Source: Saccoglossus kowalevskii (lineage: Eukaryota; Hemichordata; Enteropneusta; Harrimaniidae). From it: a stretch of 35,386 bases of DNA. Of this stretch, positions 24,040-34,999 are shown piece by piece. The notes under the pieces were generated by a model that searched no databases, was not told where the DNA came from, and saw only the letters and a list, made by a program, of their open reading frames with translations. Position 1 is the first letter of the stretch. Every line of letters starts with the position of its first letter. The position numbers and the translations under genes were made by a program. The DNA lies in contig NW_003129942.1 of NCBI RefSeq assembly GCF_000003605.2, positions 1,651 to 37,036 on the forward strand, in the 5' to 3' direction.

Positions 24040-24300
24040 ACAGTTAAAGATGGACTTAAGTAACGCACATTTGACATATTTAATAGTTAAAGATGGACTT
24101 AAGTTAAACACACTTGACATATTGAACAGTTAAAGATGGACTTAAGTAACACACATTTGACATGTTGAACAGTTAAAGATGGACTTAAGTAACACACATT
24201 TGACATATTGAACAGTTAAAGATGGTCTTAAGTAACACACACTTGACATATTGAACAGTTAAAAATGGACTTTAGTAACACATATTTGACATCTTGAACA
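24040..24300 (+). repeat. Short Q-like segment
   Basis: CATATTTAATAG, AGTTAAACACACTTG (24104), CATGTTG, GATGGTCTTAAG (24222) and AAAATGGACTTTAG follow in the order of 11220-11460 and 14680-14900. GATGGTCTTAAG is shared with 14070, so the nearest relative is the 13.9-14.1 kb stretch. The 33-bp and 47-bp monomers of Q are not present. Confidence 0.7.
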
Positions 24301-25222
24301 GTTAAAGATGGACTTAAGTAACGCACATTTGACATATTGAACAGTTAAAGATGGACTTATGTAACACACATTTGACATATTGACCAGTTAAAGATGGACT
24401 TAAGTAACACACATTTGACATATTGACCAATTAAATATGGATTTAAGTAACACACATTTGGCATATTGAACAGTTAAATATGGACTTAAGTAACGCACAT
24501 TTGACATCTTGAACAGTTAAAGATGCACTTAAGTAACGCATATTTGACATATTGAACAGTTAAGGATGGACTTAAGTAACACACATTTGACATATTGAAC
24601 AGTTAAAGATGGACTTAAGTAACACACACTTGACATATTGAACAGTTAAAGATGGACTTAAGTAACGCACATTTGACATATTGAACAGTTAAAGATGGAC
24701 TTAAGTAACACACATTTGACATATTGAACAGTTAAAGATGGACTTAAGTAACACACATTTGACATATTGACCAATTAAAGATGGACTCAAGTAACGCACA
24801 TTTGACATATTGAACAGTTAAAGATGGACTTAAGTAACGCACATTTGACATGTTGAACAGTTAAAGATGGACTTAAGTAACACACATTTGACATATTGAC
24901 CAATTAAAGATTGACTCAAGTAACGCACATTTGACATATTGAACAGTTAAAGATGGACTTAAGTAACGCACATTTGACATATTGAACAGTTAAAGATGGA
25001 CTTAAGTAACACACATTTGACATATTGACCAATTAAATATTGATTTAAGTAACACACATTTGACATATTGAACAGTTAAAGATGGACTTAAGTAACACAC
25101 ATTTGACATGTTGAACAGTTAAAGATGGACTTAAGTAACACACATTTGACATATTGACCAATTAAATATGGATTTGAGTAACACACATTTGACATATTGA
25201 ACAGTTAAATATGGACTTAAGT

Positions 25223-26230
25223 AACGCACATTTGACATATTGAACAGTTAAAGATGGACTTAAGTAACACACATTTGACATATTGACCAATTAAATATGG
25301 ATTTACGTAACACACATTTGACATATTGAACAGTTAAAGATGGACTTAAGTAACACACATTTGACATATTGAACAGTTAAAAATGGACTTAAGTAACACA
25401 CAATTGACATATTGAACAGTTAAAGATGGACTTAAGTAACACACATTTGACATATTGAACAGTTAAAGATGGACTTAAGTAACACACATTTGACATATTG
25501 ACCAATTAAAGATTGACTCAAGTAACACACATTTGACATATTGAACATTTAAAGATGGACTTAAGTAACACACATTTGACATATTGACCAATTAAAGATG
25601 GACTCAAGTAACGCACATTTGACATATTGAACAGTAAAAGATGGACTTAAGTAACACACATTTGACATATTGACCAATTAAAGATGAACTCAAGTAACGC
25701 ACATTTGACATGTTAAACAGTGAAAGATGGACTTAAGTAACACACATTTGACATAATGAACAGTTAAAGATGGACTTAAGTAACACACATTTGACATATT
25801 GAACAGTTAAAGATGGACTTAAGTAACACACATTTGACATGTTGAACAGTTAAAGATGGACTCAAGTAACACACACTTGACATATTGAACAGTTAAAGAT
25901 GGACTCAAGTAACGCACATTTGACATGTTGAACAGTTAAAGATGGACTTAAGTAACACATACTTGACATATTGAACAGTTAAAGATGGACTCAAGTAACG
26001 CACATTTGACATGTTGAACAGTTAAAGATGGACTTAAGTAACACACATTTGACATATTGACCAATTAAATATGGATTTAAGTAACACACATTTGGCATAT
26101 TGAACAGTTAATTATGGACTTTAAGTAACGCATATTTGACATCTGAACAGTTAAAGATGCACTTAAGTAACGCATATTTGACATATTGAACAGTTAAGGA
26201 TGGACTTAAGTAACACACATTTGACATATT
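25223..26230 (+). repeat. Block P, copy 5
   Basis: ACACAATTG is at 25402 and CATAATGAAC at 25752, 350 bp apart. The block is base-for-base identical to copy 4 over about 748 bp and begins like copy 1 (1530-1620). At its end GACTTTAAG (26119) has gained T and CATCTGAAC (26140) has lost T. It then carries AAAGATGCACTTAAG instead of TATAGATGG; that variant otherwise occurs only near 24520, so the tail was exchanged with that neighbour. Confidence 0.9.
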
Positions 26231-26579
26231 GAACAGTTAAAGATGGACTTAAGTAACACACACTTGACATATTGAACAGTTAAAAATGGACTTTAGTAAC
26301 ACATATTTGACATCTTGAACAGTTAAAGATGGACTTAAGTAACACACATTTGACATATTGACCAATTAAATATGGATTTAAGTAACACACATTTGGCATA
26401 TTGAACAGTTAAATATGGACTTAAGTAACGCACATTTGACATCTTGAACAGTTAAAGATGGACTTAAGTAACGCATATTTGACATATTGAACAGTTAAGG
26501 ATGGACTTAAGTAACACACATTTGACATATTGAACAGTTAAAGATGGACTTAAGTAACACACATTTGACATATTGAACA

Positions 26580-28250
26580 GTTAAAGATGGACTTAAGTAA
26601 CGCACATTTGACATATTTAACAGTTAAAGATGGACTTAAGTAACGCACATTTGACATATTGAACAGTTAAAGATGAACTTAAGTACCGCACATTTGACAT
26701 ATTGAACAGTTAAATATGTACTTACGTAACGCACATTTGACATCTTGAACAGTTAAAGATGGACTTAAGTAACACACACTTGACATATTGAACAGTTAAA
26801 GATGGACTTAAGTAACACACATTTGACATGTTGAACAGTTAAAGATGGACTTAAGTAACACACATTTGACATATTGAACAGTTAAAGATGACTTAAGTAT
26901 CACACACTTGACATATTGCACAGTTAAAAATGGACTTTAGTAACACATATTTGACATCTTGAACAGTTAAAGATGGACTTAAGTAACACACATTTGACAT
27001 ATTGACCAATTAAAGATTGACTCAAGTAACGCACATTTGACATGTTGAACAGTTAAAGATGGACTTAAGTAACAGACATTAGACATATTGACCAATTAAA
27101 TATGGTTTTAAGTAACACACATTTGACATGTTGAACAGTTAAAGATGGACTTAAGTAACACACATTTGACATATTGAACAGTTAAAGATGACTTAAGTAT
27201 CACACACTTGACATATTGCACAGTTAAAAATGGACTTTAGTAACACATATTTGACATCTTGAACAGTTAAAGATGGACTTAAGTAACACACATTTGACAT
27301 ATTGACCAATTAAAGATTGACTCAAGTAACACACATTTGACATATTAACCAATTAAAGATGGACTCAAGTAACGCACATTTGACATGTTGAACAGTTAAA
27401 GATGGACTTAAGTAACAGACATTTGACATATTGACCAATTAAATATGGATTTAAGTAACACACATTAGACATATTGACCAATTAAATATGGATTTAAGTA
27501 ACACACATTTGACATATTGAACAGTTAAAGATGGACTTAAGTAACACACATTTGACATATTGAACAGTTAAAGATGGACTTAAGTAACGCACATTTGACA
27601 TATTTAACAGTTAAAGATGGACTTAAGTAACGCACATTTGACATATTGAACAGTTAAAGATGAACTTAAGTACCGCACATTTGACATATTGAACAGTTAA
27701 ATATGTACTTACGTAACGCACATTTGACATCTTGAACAGTTAAAGATGGACTTAAGTAACACACACTTGACATATTGAACAGTTAAAGATGGACTTAAGT
27801 AACACACATTTGACATGTTGAACAGTTAAAGATGGACTTAAGTAACACACATTTGACATATTGAACAGTTAAAGATGACTTAAGTATCACACACTTGACA
27901 TATTGCACAGTTAAAAATGGACTTTAGTAACACATATTTGACATCTTGAACAGTTAAAGATGGACTTAAGTAACACACATTTGACATATTGACCAATTAA
28001 AGATTGACTCAAGTAACACACATTTGACATATTAACCAATTAAAGATGGACTCAAGTAACGCACATTTGACATGTTGAACAGTTAAAGATGGACTTAAGT
28101 AACAGACATTTGACATATTGACCAATTAAATATGGATTTAAGTAACACACATTTGACATATTGAACAGTTAAAGATGGACTTAAGTAACACACATTTGAC
28201 ATATTGAACAGTTAAAGATGGACTTAAGTAACACACATTTGACATATTGA
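26580..28250 (+). repeat. 7 / 16 / 23-monomer duplication ladder
   Basis: The private pair GATGACTTAAGTATCACAC plus TATTGCACAG occurs at 26888, 27188 and 27875. Spacings are 300 and 687 bp, which are 7 and 16 monomers less the one base lost in GATGACTT. A second tag, AAGTACCGCAC with AAATATGTACTTACG, occurs at 26681 and 27668, 987 bp apart (23 monomers less two bases). So a 7-monomer duplication is nested in a 23-monomer duplication. The lost G is in all three copies, so it is real or copied, not random error. Confidence 0.88.
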
Positions 28251-28290
28251 CCAATTAAAAATGGACTTAAGTAACACACAATTGACATAT
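28240..28290 (+). repeat. Hybrid monomer at the left edge of P6
   Basis: GACCAATTAAAAATGGACTT joins the left half of a type C monomer to the right half of the GAACAGTTAAAAATGG monomer that precedes ACACAATTG in the other P copies. One monomer of the standard order is therefore missing, and the fusion keeps the 43-bp register. This is the expected product of an exchange within a monomer. Confidence 0.8.
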
Positions 28291-29213
28291 TGAACAGTTA
28301 AAGATGGACTTAAGTAACACACATTTCATTTGACATATTGAACAGTTAAAGATGGACTTAAGTAACACACATTTGACATATTGACCAATTAAAGATTGAC
28401 TCAAGTAACACACATTTGACATATTGAACATTTAAAGATGGACTTAAGTAACACACATTTGACATATTGACCAATTAAAGATGGACTCAAGTAACGCACA
28501 TTTGACATATTGAACAGTAAAAGATGGACTTAAGTAACACACATTTGACATATTGACCAATTAAAGATGAACTCAAGTAACGCACATTTGACATGTTAAA
28601 CAGTGAAAGATGGACTTAAGTAACACACATTTGACATAATGAACAGTTAAAGATGGACTTAAGTAACACACATTTGACATATTGAACAGTTAAAGATGGA
28701 CTTAAGTAACACACATTTGACATGTTGAACAGTTAAAGATGGACTCAAGTAACACACACTTGACATATTGAACAGTTAAAGATGGACTCAAGTAACGCAC
28801 ATTTGACATGTTGAACAGTTAAAGATGGACTTAAGTAACACATACTTGACATATTGAACAGTTAAAGATGGACTCAAGTAACGCACATTTGACATGTTGA
28901 ACAGTTAAAGATGGACTTAAGTAACACACATTTGACATATTGACCAATTAAATATGGATTTAAGTAACACACATTTGGCATATTGAACAGTTAATTATGG
29001 ACTTAAGTAACGCATATTTGACATCTTGAACAGTTATAGATGGACTTAAGTAACGCATATTTGACATATTGAACAGTTAAGGATGGACTTAAGTAACACA
29101 CATTTGACATATTGAACAGTTAAAGATGGACTTAAGTAACACACACTTGACACATTGAACAGTTAAAGATGGACTTAAGTTAGGCACATTTGACATATTG
29201 ACCAATTAAAGAT
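28258..29213 (+). repeat. Block P, copy 6, with V-like end
   Basis: ACACAATTG at 28280 and CATAATGAAC at 28635 are 355 bp apart, because a 5-bp tandem duplication (CATTTCATTTGAC, 28323-28335) is present. From about 28336 to 29090 I see no difference from copy 4. It then continues ACTTGACACATTG and AGTTAGGCAC as copy 3 does, up to 29213. Confidence 0.88.
28321..28340 (+). repeat. 48-bp monomer with a 5-bp duplication
   Basis: CATTTGAC has become CATTTCATTTGAC, a gain of five bases by tandem duplication. It is private to this P copy and so younger than the P duplication. Confidence 0.85.
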
Positions 29214-29450
29214 GGATTAAAGTACACACATTGACATATTGAACAGTTAAAGATGGACTTAAGTAACACACATTTGACATATTGAACAGTTAAAGATGGA
29301 ATTAAGTAACGCACATTTGACATATTTAACAGTTTAAAGATGGACTTAAGTAACGCACATTTGACATATTGAACAGTTAAAGATGAAATTTAAGTAACGC
29401 ACATTTGACATATTGAACAGTTAAATATGTACTTACGTAACGCACATTTG
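29210..29450 (+). repeat. Indel-bearing stretch right of P6
   Basis: GATGGATTAAAGTACACACATTGAC (29211-29235) is two bases short, CAGTTTAAAG (29331) has gained T and GATGAAATTTAAG (29382) has gained one base. Downstream AAATATGTACTTACG matches the 26.7 and 27.7 kb monomers. This is the third indel cluster, again in homopolymer runs. Confidence 0.72.
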
Positions 29451-29520
29451 ACATCTTGAACAGTTAAAGATGGACTTAAGTAACACACACTTGACATATT
29501 GAACAGTTAAAGATGGACTT

Positions 29521-30110
29521 AAGTAACACACATTTGACATGTTGAACAGTTAAAGATGGACTTAAGTAACACACATTTGACATATTGAACAGTTAAAGAT
29601 GGACTTAAGTAACACACAATTGACATATTGAACAGTTAAAAATGGACTTTAGTAACACATATTTGACATCTTGAACAGTTAAAGATGGACTTAAGTAACA
29701 CACATTTGACATATTGACCAATTAAAGATTGACTCAAGAAACACACATTTGACATATTAACCAATTAAAGATGGACTCAAGTAACGCACATTTGACATGT
29801 TGAACAGTTAAAGATGGACTTAAGTAACAGACATTTGACATATTGACCAATTAAATATGGATTTAAGTAACACACATTTGACATATTGAACAGTTAAAGA
29901 TGGACTTAAGTAACACACATTTGACATATTGAACAGTTAAAGATGGACTTAAGTAACACACATTTGACATATTGACCAATTAAATATGGATTTAAGTAAC
30001 ACACATTTGACATATTGAACAGTTAAAGATGGACTTAAGTAACACGCAATTGACATATTGAACATATAAAGATGGACTTAAGTAACACACATTTTACATA
30101 TTGACCAATT
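29521..30110 (+). repeat. Block U, copy 2
   Basis: TGGACTTTAG at 29643 and ACGC at 30044, 401 bp apart. Internal order: CATATTTGACATC, GATTGACTCAAGAAAC, ATTAACC, CATGTTG, ACAGACATTTG, type C, A, A, type C, A, then ACGCAATTGAC, GAACATATAAAG and CATTTTACATATTG. AAGAAAC and ACGCAATTG are private changes. Confidence 0.85.
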
Positions 30111-30366
30111 AAAGATTGACTTAAGTAACACACACTTGACATATTGAACAGTTAAAGATGGACTTAAGTAACACACATTTGACATGTTGAACAGTTAAAG
30201 ATGGACTTAAGTAACACACATTTGACATATTGAACAGTTAAAGATGGACTTAAGTAACACACACTTGACATATTGAACAGTTAAAAATGGACTCAACTAA
30301 CACATATTTGACATCTTGAACAGTTAAAGACGGACTTAAGTAACACACATTTGACATTTTGACCAA

Positions 30367-30760
30367 TTAAAGATGGACTCAAGTAACGAACATTTGACAT
30401 GTTGAACAGTTAAAGATGGATTTAAGTAACACACATTTGACATATTGAACAGTTAAATATGGACTTAAGTAACGCACGTTTGACATATTGAACAGTTAAA
30501 GATGGACTTAAGTAACGCACATTTGACATATTGAACAGTTAAAGATGGACTTAAGTAACACACATTTGACATATTGAACAGTTAAAGATGGACTTAAGTA
30601 ACGCACATTTGACATATTTAACAGTTAAAGATGGACTTAAGTAACGCACATTTGACATATTGAACAGTTAAAGATGAACTTAAGTAACGCACATTTGACA
30701 TATTGAACAGTTAAATATGGACTTACGTAACGCACATTTGACATCTTGAACAGTTAAAGA
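30367..30760 (+). repeat. Partial T/W-like segment
   Basis: CATTTTGACC (30353), AACGAAC, GGATTTAAG, GCACGTTTG (TTTGAC at 30479), CATATTTAAC, GATGAACTTAAG and TTACGTAACGC. The GCACGTTTG tag is 2064 bp (48 monomers) before the one at 32543. It separates U copies 2 and 3. Confidence 0.78.
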
Positions 30761-30767
30761 TGGACTT

Positions 30768-31360
30768 AAGTAACACACATTTGACATGTTGAACAGTTAA
30801 AGATGGACTTAAGTAACACACATTTGACATATTGAACAGTTAAAGATGGACTTAAGTAACACACACTTGACATATTGAACAGTTAAAAATGGACTTTAGT
30901 AACACATATTTGACATCTTGAACAGTTAAAGATGGACTTAAGTAACACACATTTGACATATTGACCAATTAAAGATTGACTCAAGTAACACACATTTGAC
31001 ATATTAACCAATTAAAGATGGACTCAAGTAACGCACATTTGACATGTTGAACAGTTAAAGATGGACTTAAGTAACAGACATTTGACATATTGACCAATTA
31101 AATATGGATTTAAGTAACACACATTTGACATATTGAACAGTTAAAGATGGACTTAAGTAACACACATTTGACATATTGAACAGTTAAAGATGGACTTAAG
31201 TAACACACATTTGACATATTGACCAATTAAATATGGATTTAAGTAACACACATTTGACATATTGAACAGTTAAAGATGGACTTAAGTAACACGCATTTGA
31301 CATATTGAACATATAAAGATGGACTTAAGTAACACACATTTTACATATTGACCAATTAAA
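30768..31360 (+). repeat. Block U, copy 3
   Basis: TGGACTTTAG at 30890 lies 1247 bp (29 monomers) after that of copy 2, and ACGC at 31291 keeps the 401-bp spacing. It ends with GAACATATAAAG and CATTTTACATATTGACC as copy 2 does, then passes into block T at about 31380. Confidence 0.86.
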
Positions 31361-31390
31361 GATTGACTCAAGTAACACACATTTGACATA

Positions 31391-31863
31391 TTGAACATAT
31401 AAAGATGGACTTAAGTAACACACATTTGACATATTGAACAGTTAAAGATGGACTTAAGTAACGCACATTTGACATATTTAACAGTTAAAGATGGACCTAA
31501 GTAACACACATTTGACATATTGAACAGTTAAAGATGGACATAAGTAACGCACATTTGACATCTTGAACAGTTAAAGATGGACTTAAGTAACGCACATTTG
31601 ACATATTGAACAGTTAAAGATGGACTTAAGTAACACACATTTGACATATTTAACAGTTAAAGATGGACTTAAGTAACGCACATTTGACATATTGAACAGT
31701 TAAAGATGGACTTAAGTAACACACATTTGACATATTGAACAGTTAAAGATGGACCTAAGTAACGCACATTTGACATCTTGAACAGTTAAAGATGGACTTA
31801 AGTTAGGCACATTTGACATATTGAACAGTTAAAGATTGACTCAAGTAACACACATTTGACATA
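31391..31863 (+). repeat. Block T, copy 3a (11-monomer unit)
   Basis: It begins with GAACATATAAAG and runs through CATATTTAAC, GGACCTAAG, GGACATAAG, CATATTTAAC, GGACCTAAG and AGTTAGGCAC, ending in a hybrid monomer near 31824. The next unit starts 473 bp later, exactly 11 monomers. T1 and the following unit continue beyond AGTTAGGCAC with a complete type A monomer; this one does not. Confidence 0.88.
31818..31860 (+). repeat. A/B hybrid monomer at a duplication joint
   Basis: TTGAACAGTTAAAGATTGACTCAAG has the left half of type A (GAACAGTT) and the right half of type B (GATTGACTCAAG). Everywhere else GATTGACTCAAG follows GACCAATT. The hybrid sits exactly where the 473-bp unit is joined to its next copy, so it marks the breakpoint, located between GAACAG and GATTGAC. 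Confidence 0.85.
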
Positions 31864-32735
31864 TTGAACATATAAAGATGGACTTAAGTAACACACATTT
31901 GACATATTGAACAGTTAAAGATGGACTTAAGTAACGCACATTTGACATATTTAACAGTTAAAGATGGACCTAAGTAACACACATTTGACATATTGAACAG
32001 TTAAAGATGGACATAAGTAACGCACATTTGACATCTTGAACAGTTAAAGATGGACTTAAGTAACGCACATTTGACATATTGAACAGTTAAAGATGGACTT
32101 AAGTAACACACATTTGACATATTTAACAGTTAAAGATGGACTTAAGTAACGCACATTTGACATATTGAACAGTTAAAGATGGACTTAAGTAACACACATT
32201 TGACATATTGAACAGTTAAAGATGGACCTAAGTAACGCACATTTGACATCTTGAACAGTTAAAGATGGACTTAAGTTAGGCACATTTGACATATTGAACA
32301 GTTAAAGATGGACTTAAGTAACACACATTTGACATATTGACCAATTAAAGATTGACTCAACTAACACACATTTGACATATTGAACAATTAAAGATTGACT
32401 TAAGTAACACACATTTGACATTTTGACCAATTAAAGATGGACTCAAGTAACGAACATTTGACATGTTGAACAGTTAAAGATGGATTTAAGTAACACACAT
32501 TTGACATATTGAACAGTTAAATATGGACTTAAGTAACGCACGTTTGACATATTGAACAGTTAAAGATGGACTTAAGTAACGCACATTTGACATATTGAAC
32601 AGTTAAAGATGGACTTAAGTAACGCACATTTGACATCTTGAACAGTTAAAGATGGACTTAAGTAACGCATATTTGACATATTTAACAGTTAAAAATGGAC
32701 TTAAGTAACGCACATTTGACATATTGAACAGTTAA
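31864..32735 (+). repeat. Block T, copy 3b
   Basis: GAACATATAAAG at 31864 opens a longer version of the same order, with TTAGGC at 32276, CAACTAAC, CATTTTGACC, AACGAAC, GCACGTTTG (32541) and CATATTTAACAGTTAAAAATGG. It matches T1 (4035-4925) at an offset of 27821 bp, exactly 647 monomers. The exact multiple means that indels between the two copies sum to zero bases. Confidence 0.87.
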
Positions 32736-32831
32736 AGATGGACTTAAGTAACACACACTTGACATATTGAACAGTTAAAGATGGACTTAAGTAACACACA
32801 TTTGACATATTGAACAGTTAAAGATGGACTT

Positions 32832-33310
32832 AAGTAACACACACTTGACATATTGAACAGTTAAAAATGGACTTTAGTAACACATATTTGACATCTTGAA
32901 CAGTTAAAGATGGACTTAAGTAACACACATTTGACATATTGACCAATTAAAGATTGACTCAAGTAACACACATTTGACATATTAACCAATTAAAGATGGA
33001 CTCAAGTAACGCACATTTGACATGTTGAACAGTTAAAGATGGACTTAAGTAACATACATTTGACATATTGACCAATTAAATATGGATTTAAGTAACACAC
33101 ATTTGACATATTGAACAGTTAAAGATGGACTTAAGTAACACACATTTGACATATTGAACAGTTAAAGATGGACTTAAGTAACACACATTTGACATATTGA
33201 CCAATTAAATATGGATTTAAGTAACACACATTTGACATATTGAACAGTTAAAGATGGACTTAAGTAACACGCATTTGACATATTGAACATATAAAGATGG
33301 ACTTAAGTAA
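32832..33310 (+). repeat. Block U, copy 4
   Basis: TGGACTTTAG at 32868 is 1978 bp (46 monomers) after copy 3, and ACGC at 33269 again gives 401 bp. ACATACATTTG near 33053 replaces ACAGACATTTG. After GAACATATAAAG it goes directly to GCACATTTGATATATTG and not to the CATTTTACATATTG monomer. Confidence 0.86.
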
Positions 33311-33430
33311 CGCACATTTGATATATTGAACAGTTAAAGATGGACTTAAGTAACGCACATTTGACATCTTGAACAGTTAAAGATGGACTTAAGTAACGCA
33401 CATTTGACATCTTGAACAGTTAAAGATGGA

Positions 33431-34195
33431 CTTAAGTAACACACATTTGACATATTGACCAATTAAAGATTGACTCAACTAACACACATTTGACATATTG
33501 AACAATTAAAGATGGACTTAAGTAACACACATTTGACATTTTGACCAATTAAAGATGGACTCAAGTAACGAACATTTGACATGTTGAACAGTTAAAGATG
33601 GATTTAAGTAACACACATTTGACATATTGAACAGTTAAATATGGACTTAAGTATCGCACGTTTGACATATTGAACAGTTAAAGATGGACTTAAGTAACGC
33701 ACATTTGACATATTGAACAGTTAAAGATGGACTTAAGTAACGCACATTTGACATCTTGAACAGTTAAAGATGGACTTAAGTAACGCACATTTGACATATT
33801 TAACAGTTAAAAATGGACTTAAGTAACGCACATTTGACATATTGAACAGTTAAAGATGGACTTAAGTAACACACACTTGACATATTGAACAGTTAAAGAT
33901 GGACGTAAGTAACACACATTTGACATGTTGAACAGTTAAAGATGGACTTAAGTAACACACATTTGACATATTGAACAGTTAAAGATGGATTTAAGTAACA
34001 CACACTTGACATATTGAACAGTTAAAAATGGATTTTTGTAACACATATTTGACATCTTGAGCAGTTAAAGATGGGACTTAAGTAACACACGTTTGACATA
34101 TTGACCAATTAAAGATTGACTGAAGTAACACACATTTGACATATTAACCAATTAAAAGATGGACTCAAGTAACGCACATTTGACATGTTGAACAG
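33431..34195 (+). repeat. Block W, copy 3
   Basis: CAACTAAC, CATTTTGACC, AACGAAC, GCACG (TTTGAC at 33661), TTTAACAGTTAAAAATGG, GGACGTAAG (33903), GATTTTTGTAAC, CTTGAGCAG and GATGGGACTT (34070). The offset to W1 at the GGG tag is 28939 bp, exactly 673 monomers. ATTAAAAGATGG near 34151 has gained an A. AAGTATCGCACG near 33650 is private. Confidence 0.87.
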
Positions 34196-34199
34196 TTAA

Positions 34200-34960
34200 A
34201 GATGGACTCAACTAACACACATTTGACATATTGAACAATTAAAGATGGACTTAAGTAACACACATTTGACATATTGACCAATTAAAGATGGACTCAAGTA
34301 ACGAACATTTGACATGTTGTACAGTTAAAGATGGATTTAAGTAACACACATTTGACATATTGAACAGTTAAATATGGACTTAAGTAACGCACGTTTGACA
34401 TATTGAACAGTTAAAGATGGACTTAAGTAACGCACATTTGACATATTGAACAGTTAAAGATGGACTTAAGTAACGCACATTTGACATCTTGAACAGTTAA
34501 AGATGGACTTAAGTAACGCACATTTGACATATTTAACAGTTAAAGATGGACTTAAGTAACGCACATTTGACATATTGAACAGTTAAAGATGGACTTAAGT
34601 AACGCACATTTGACATATTGAACAGTTAAAAATGGACGTAAGTAACACACATTTGACATGTTGAACAGTTAAAGATGGACTTAAGTAACACACATTTGAC
34701 ATATTGAACAGTTAAAGATGGATTTAAGTAACACACACTTGACATATTGAACAGTTAAAAATGGACTTTAGTAACACATATTTGACATCTCGAGCAGTTA
34801 AAGATGGACTTAAGTAACACACATTTGACATATTGACCAATTAAAGATTGACTGAAGTAACACACATTTGACATATTAACCAATTAAAGATGGACTCAAG
34901 TAACGCACATTTGACATGTTGAACAGTTAAAGATGGACTTAAGTAACAGACATTTGACAT
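34200..34960 (+). repeat. Block W, copy 4
   Basis: It follows copy 3 at about 733 bp (17 monomers plus two bases): CAACTAAC, AACGAAC, TGTTGTACAG, GCACGTTTG (34391), CATATTTAAC, GGACGTAAG, GACTTTAGTAACACATATTTG, CTCGAGCAG (34789) and GATTGACTGAAG. It lacks the extra G and the GATTTTTG change, so it is a separate lineage of W. CTCGAG makes a private 6-bp palindrome. Confidence 0.82.
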
Positions 34961-34999
34961 ATTGACCAATTAAATATAGATTTAAGTAACACACATTTG

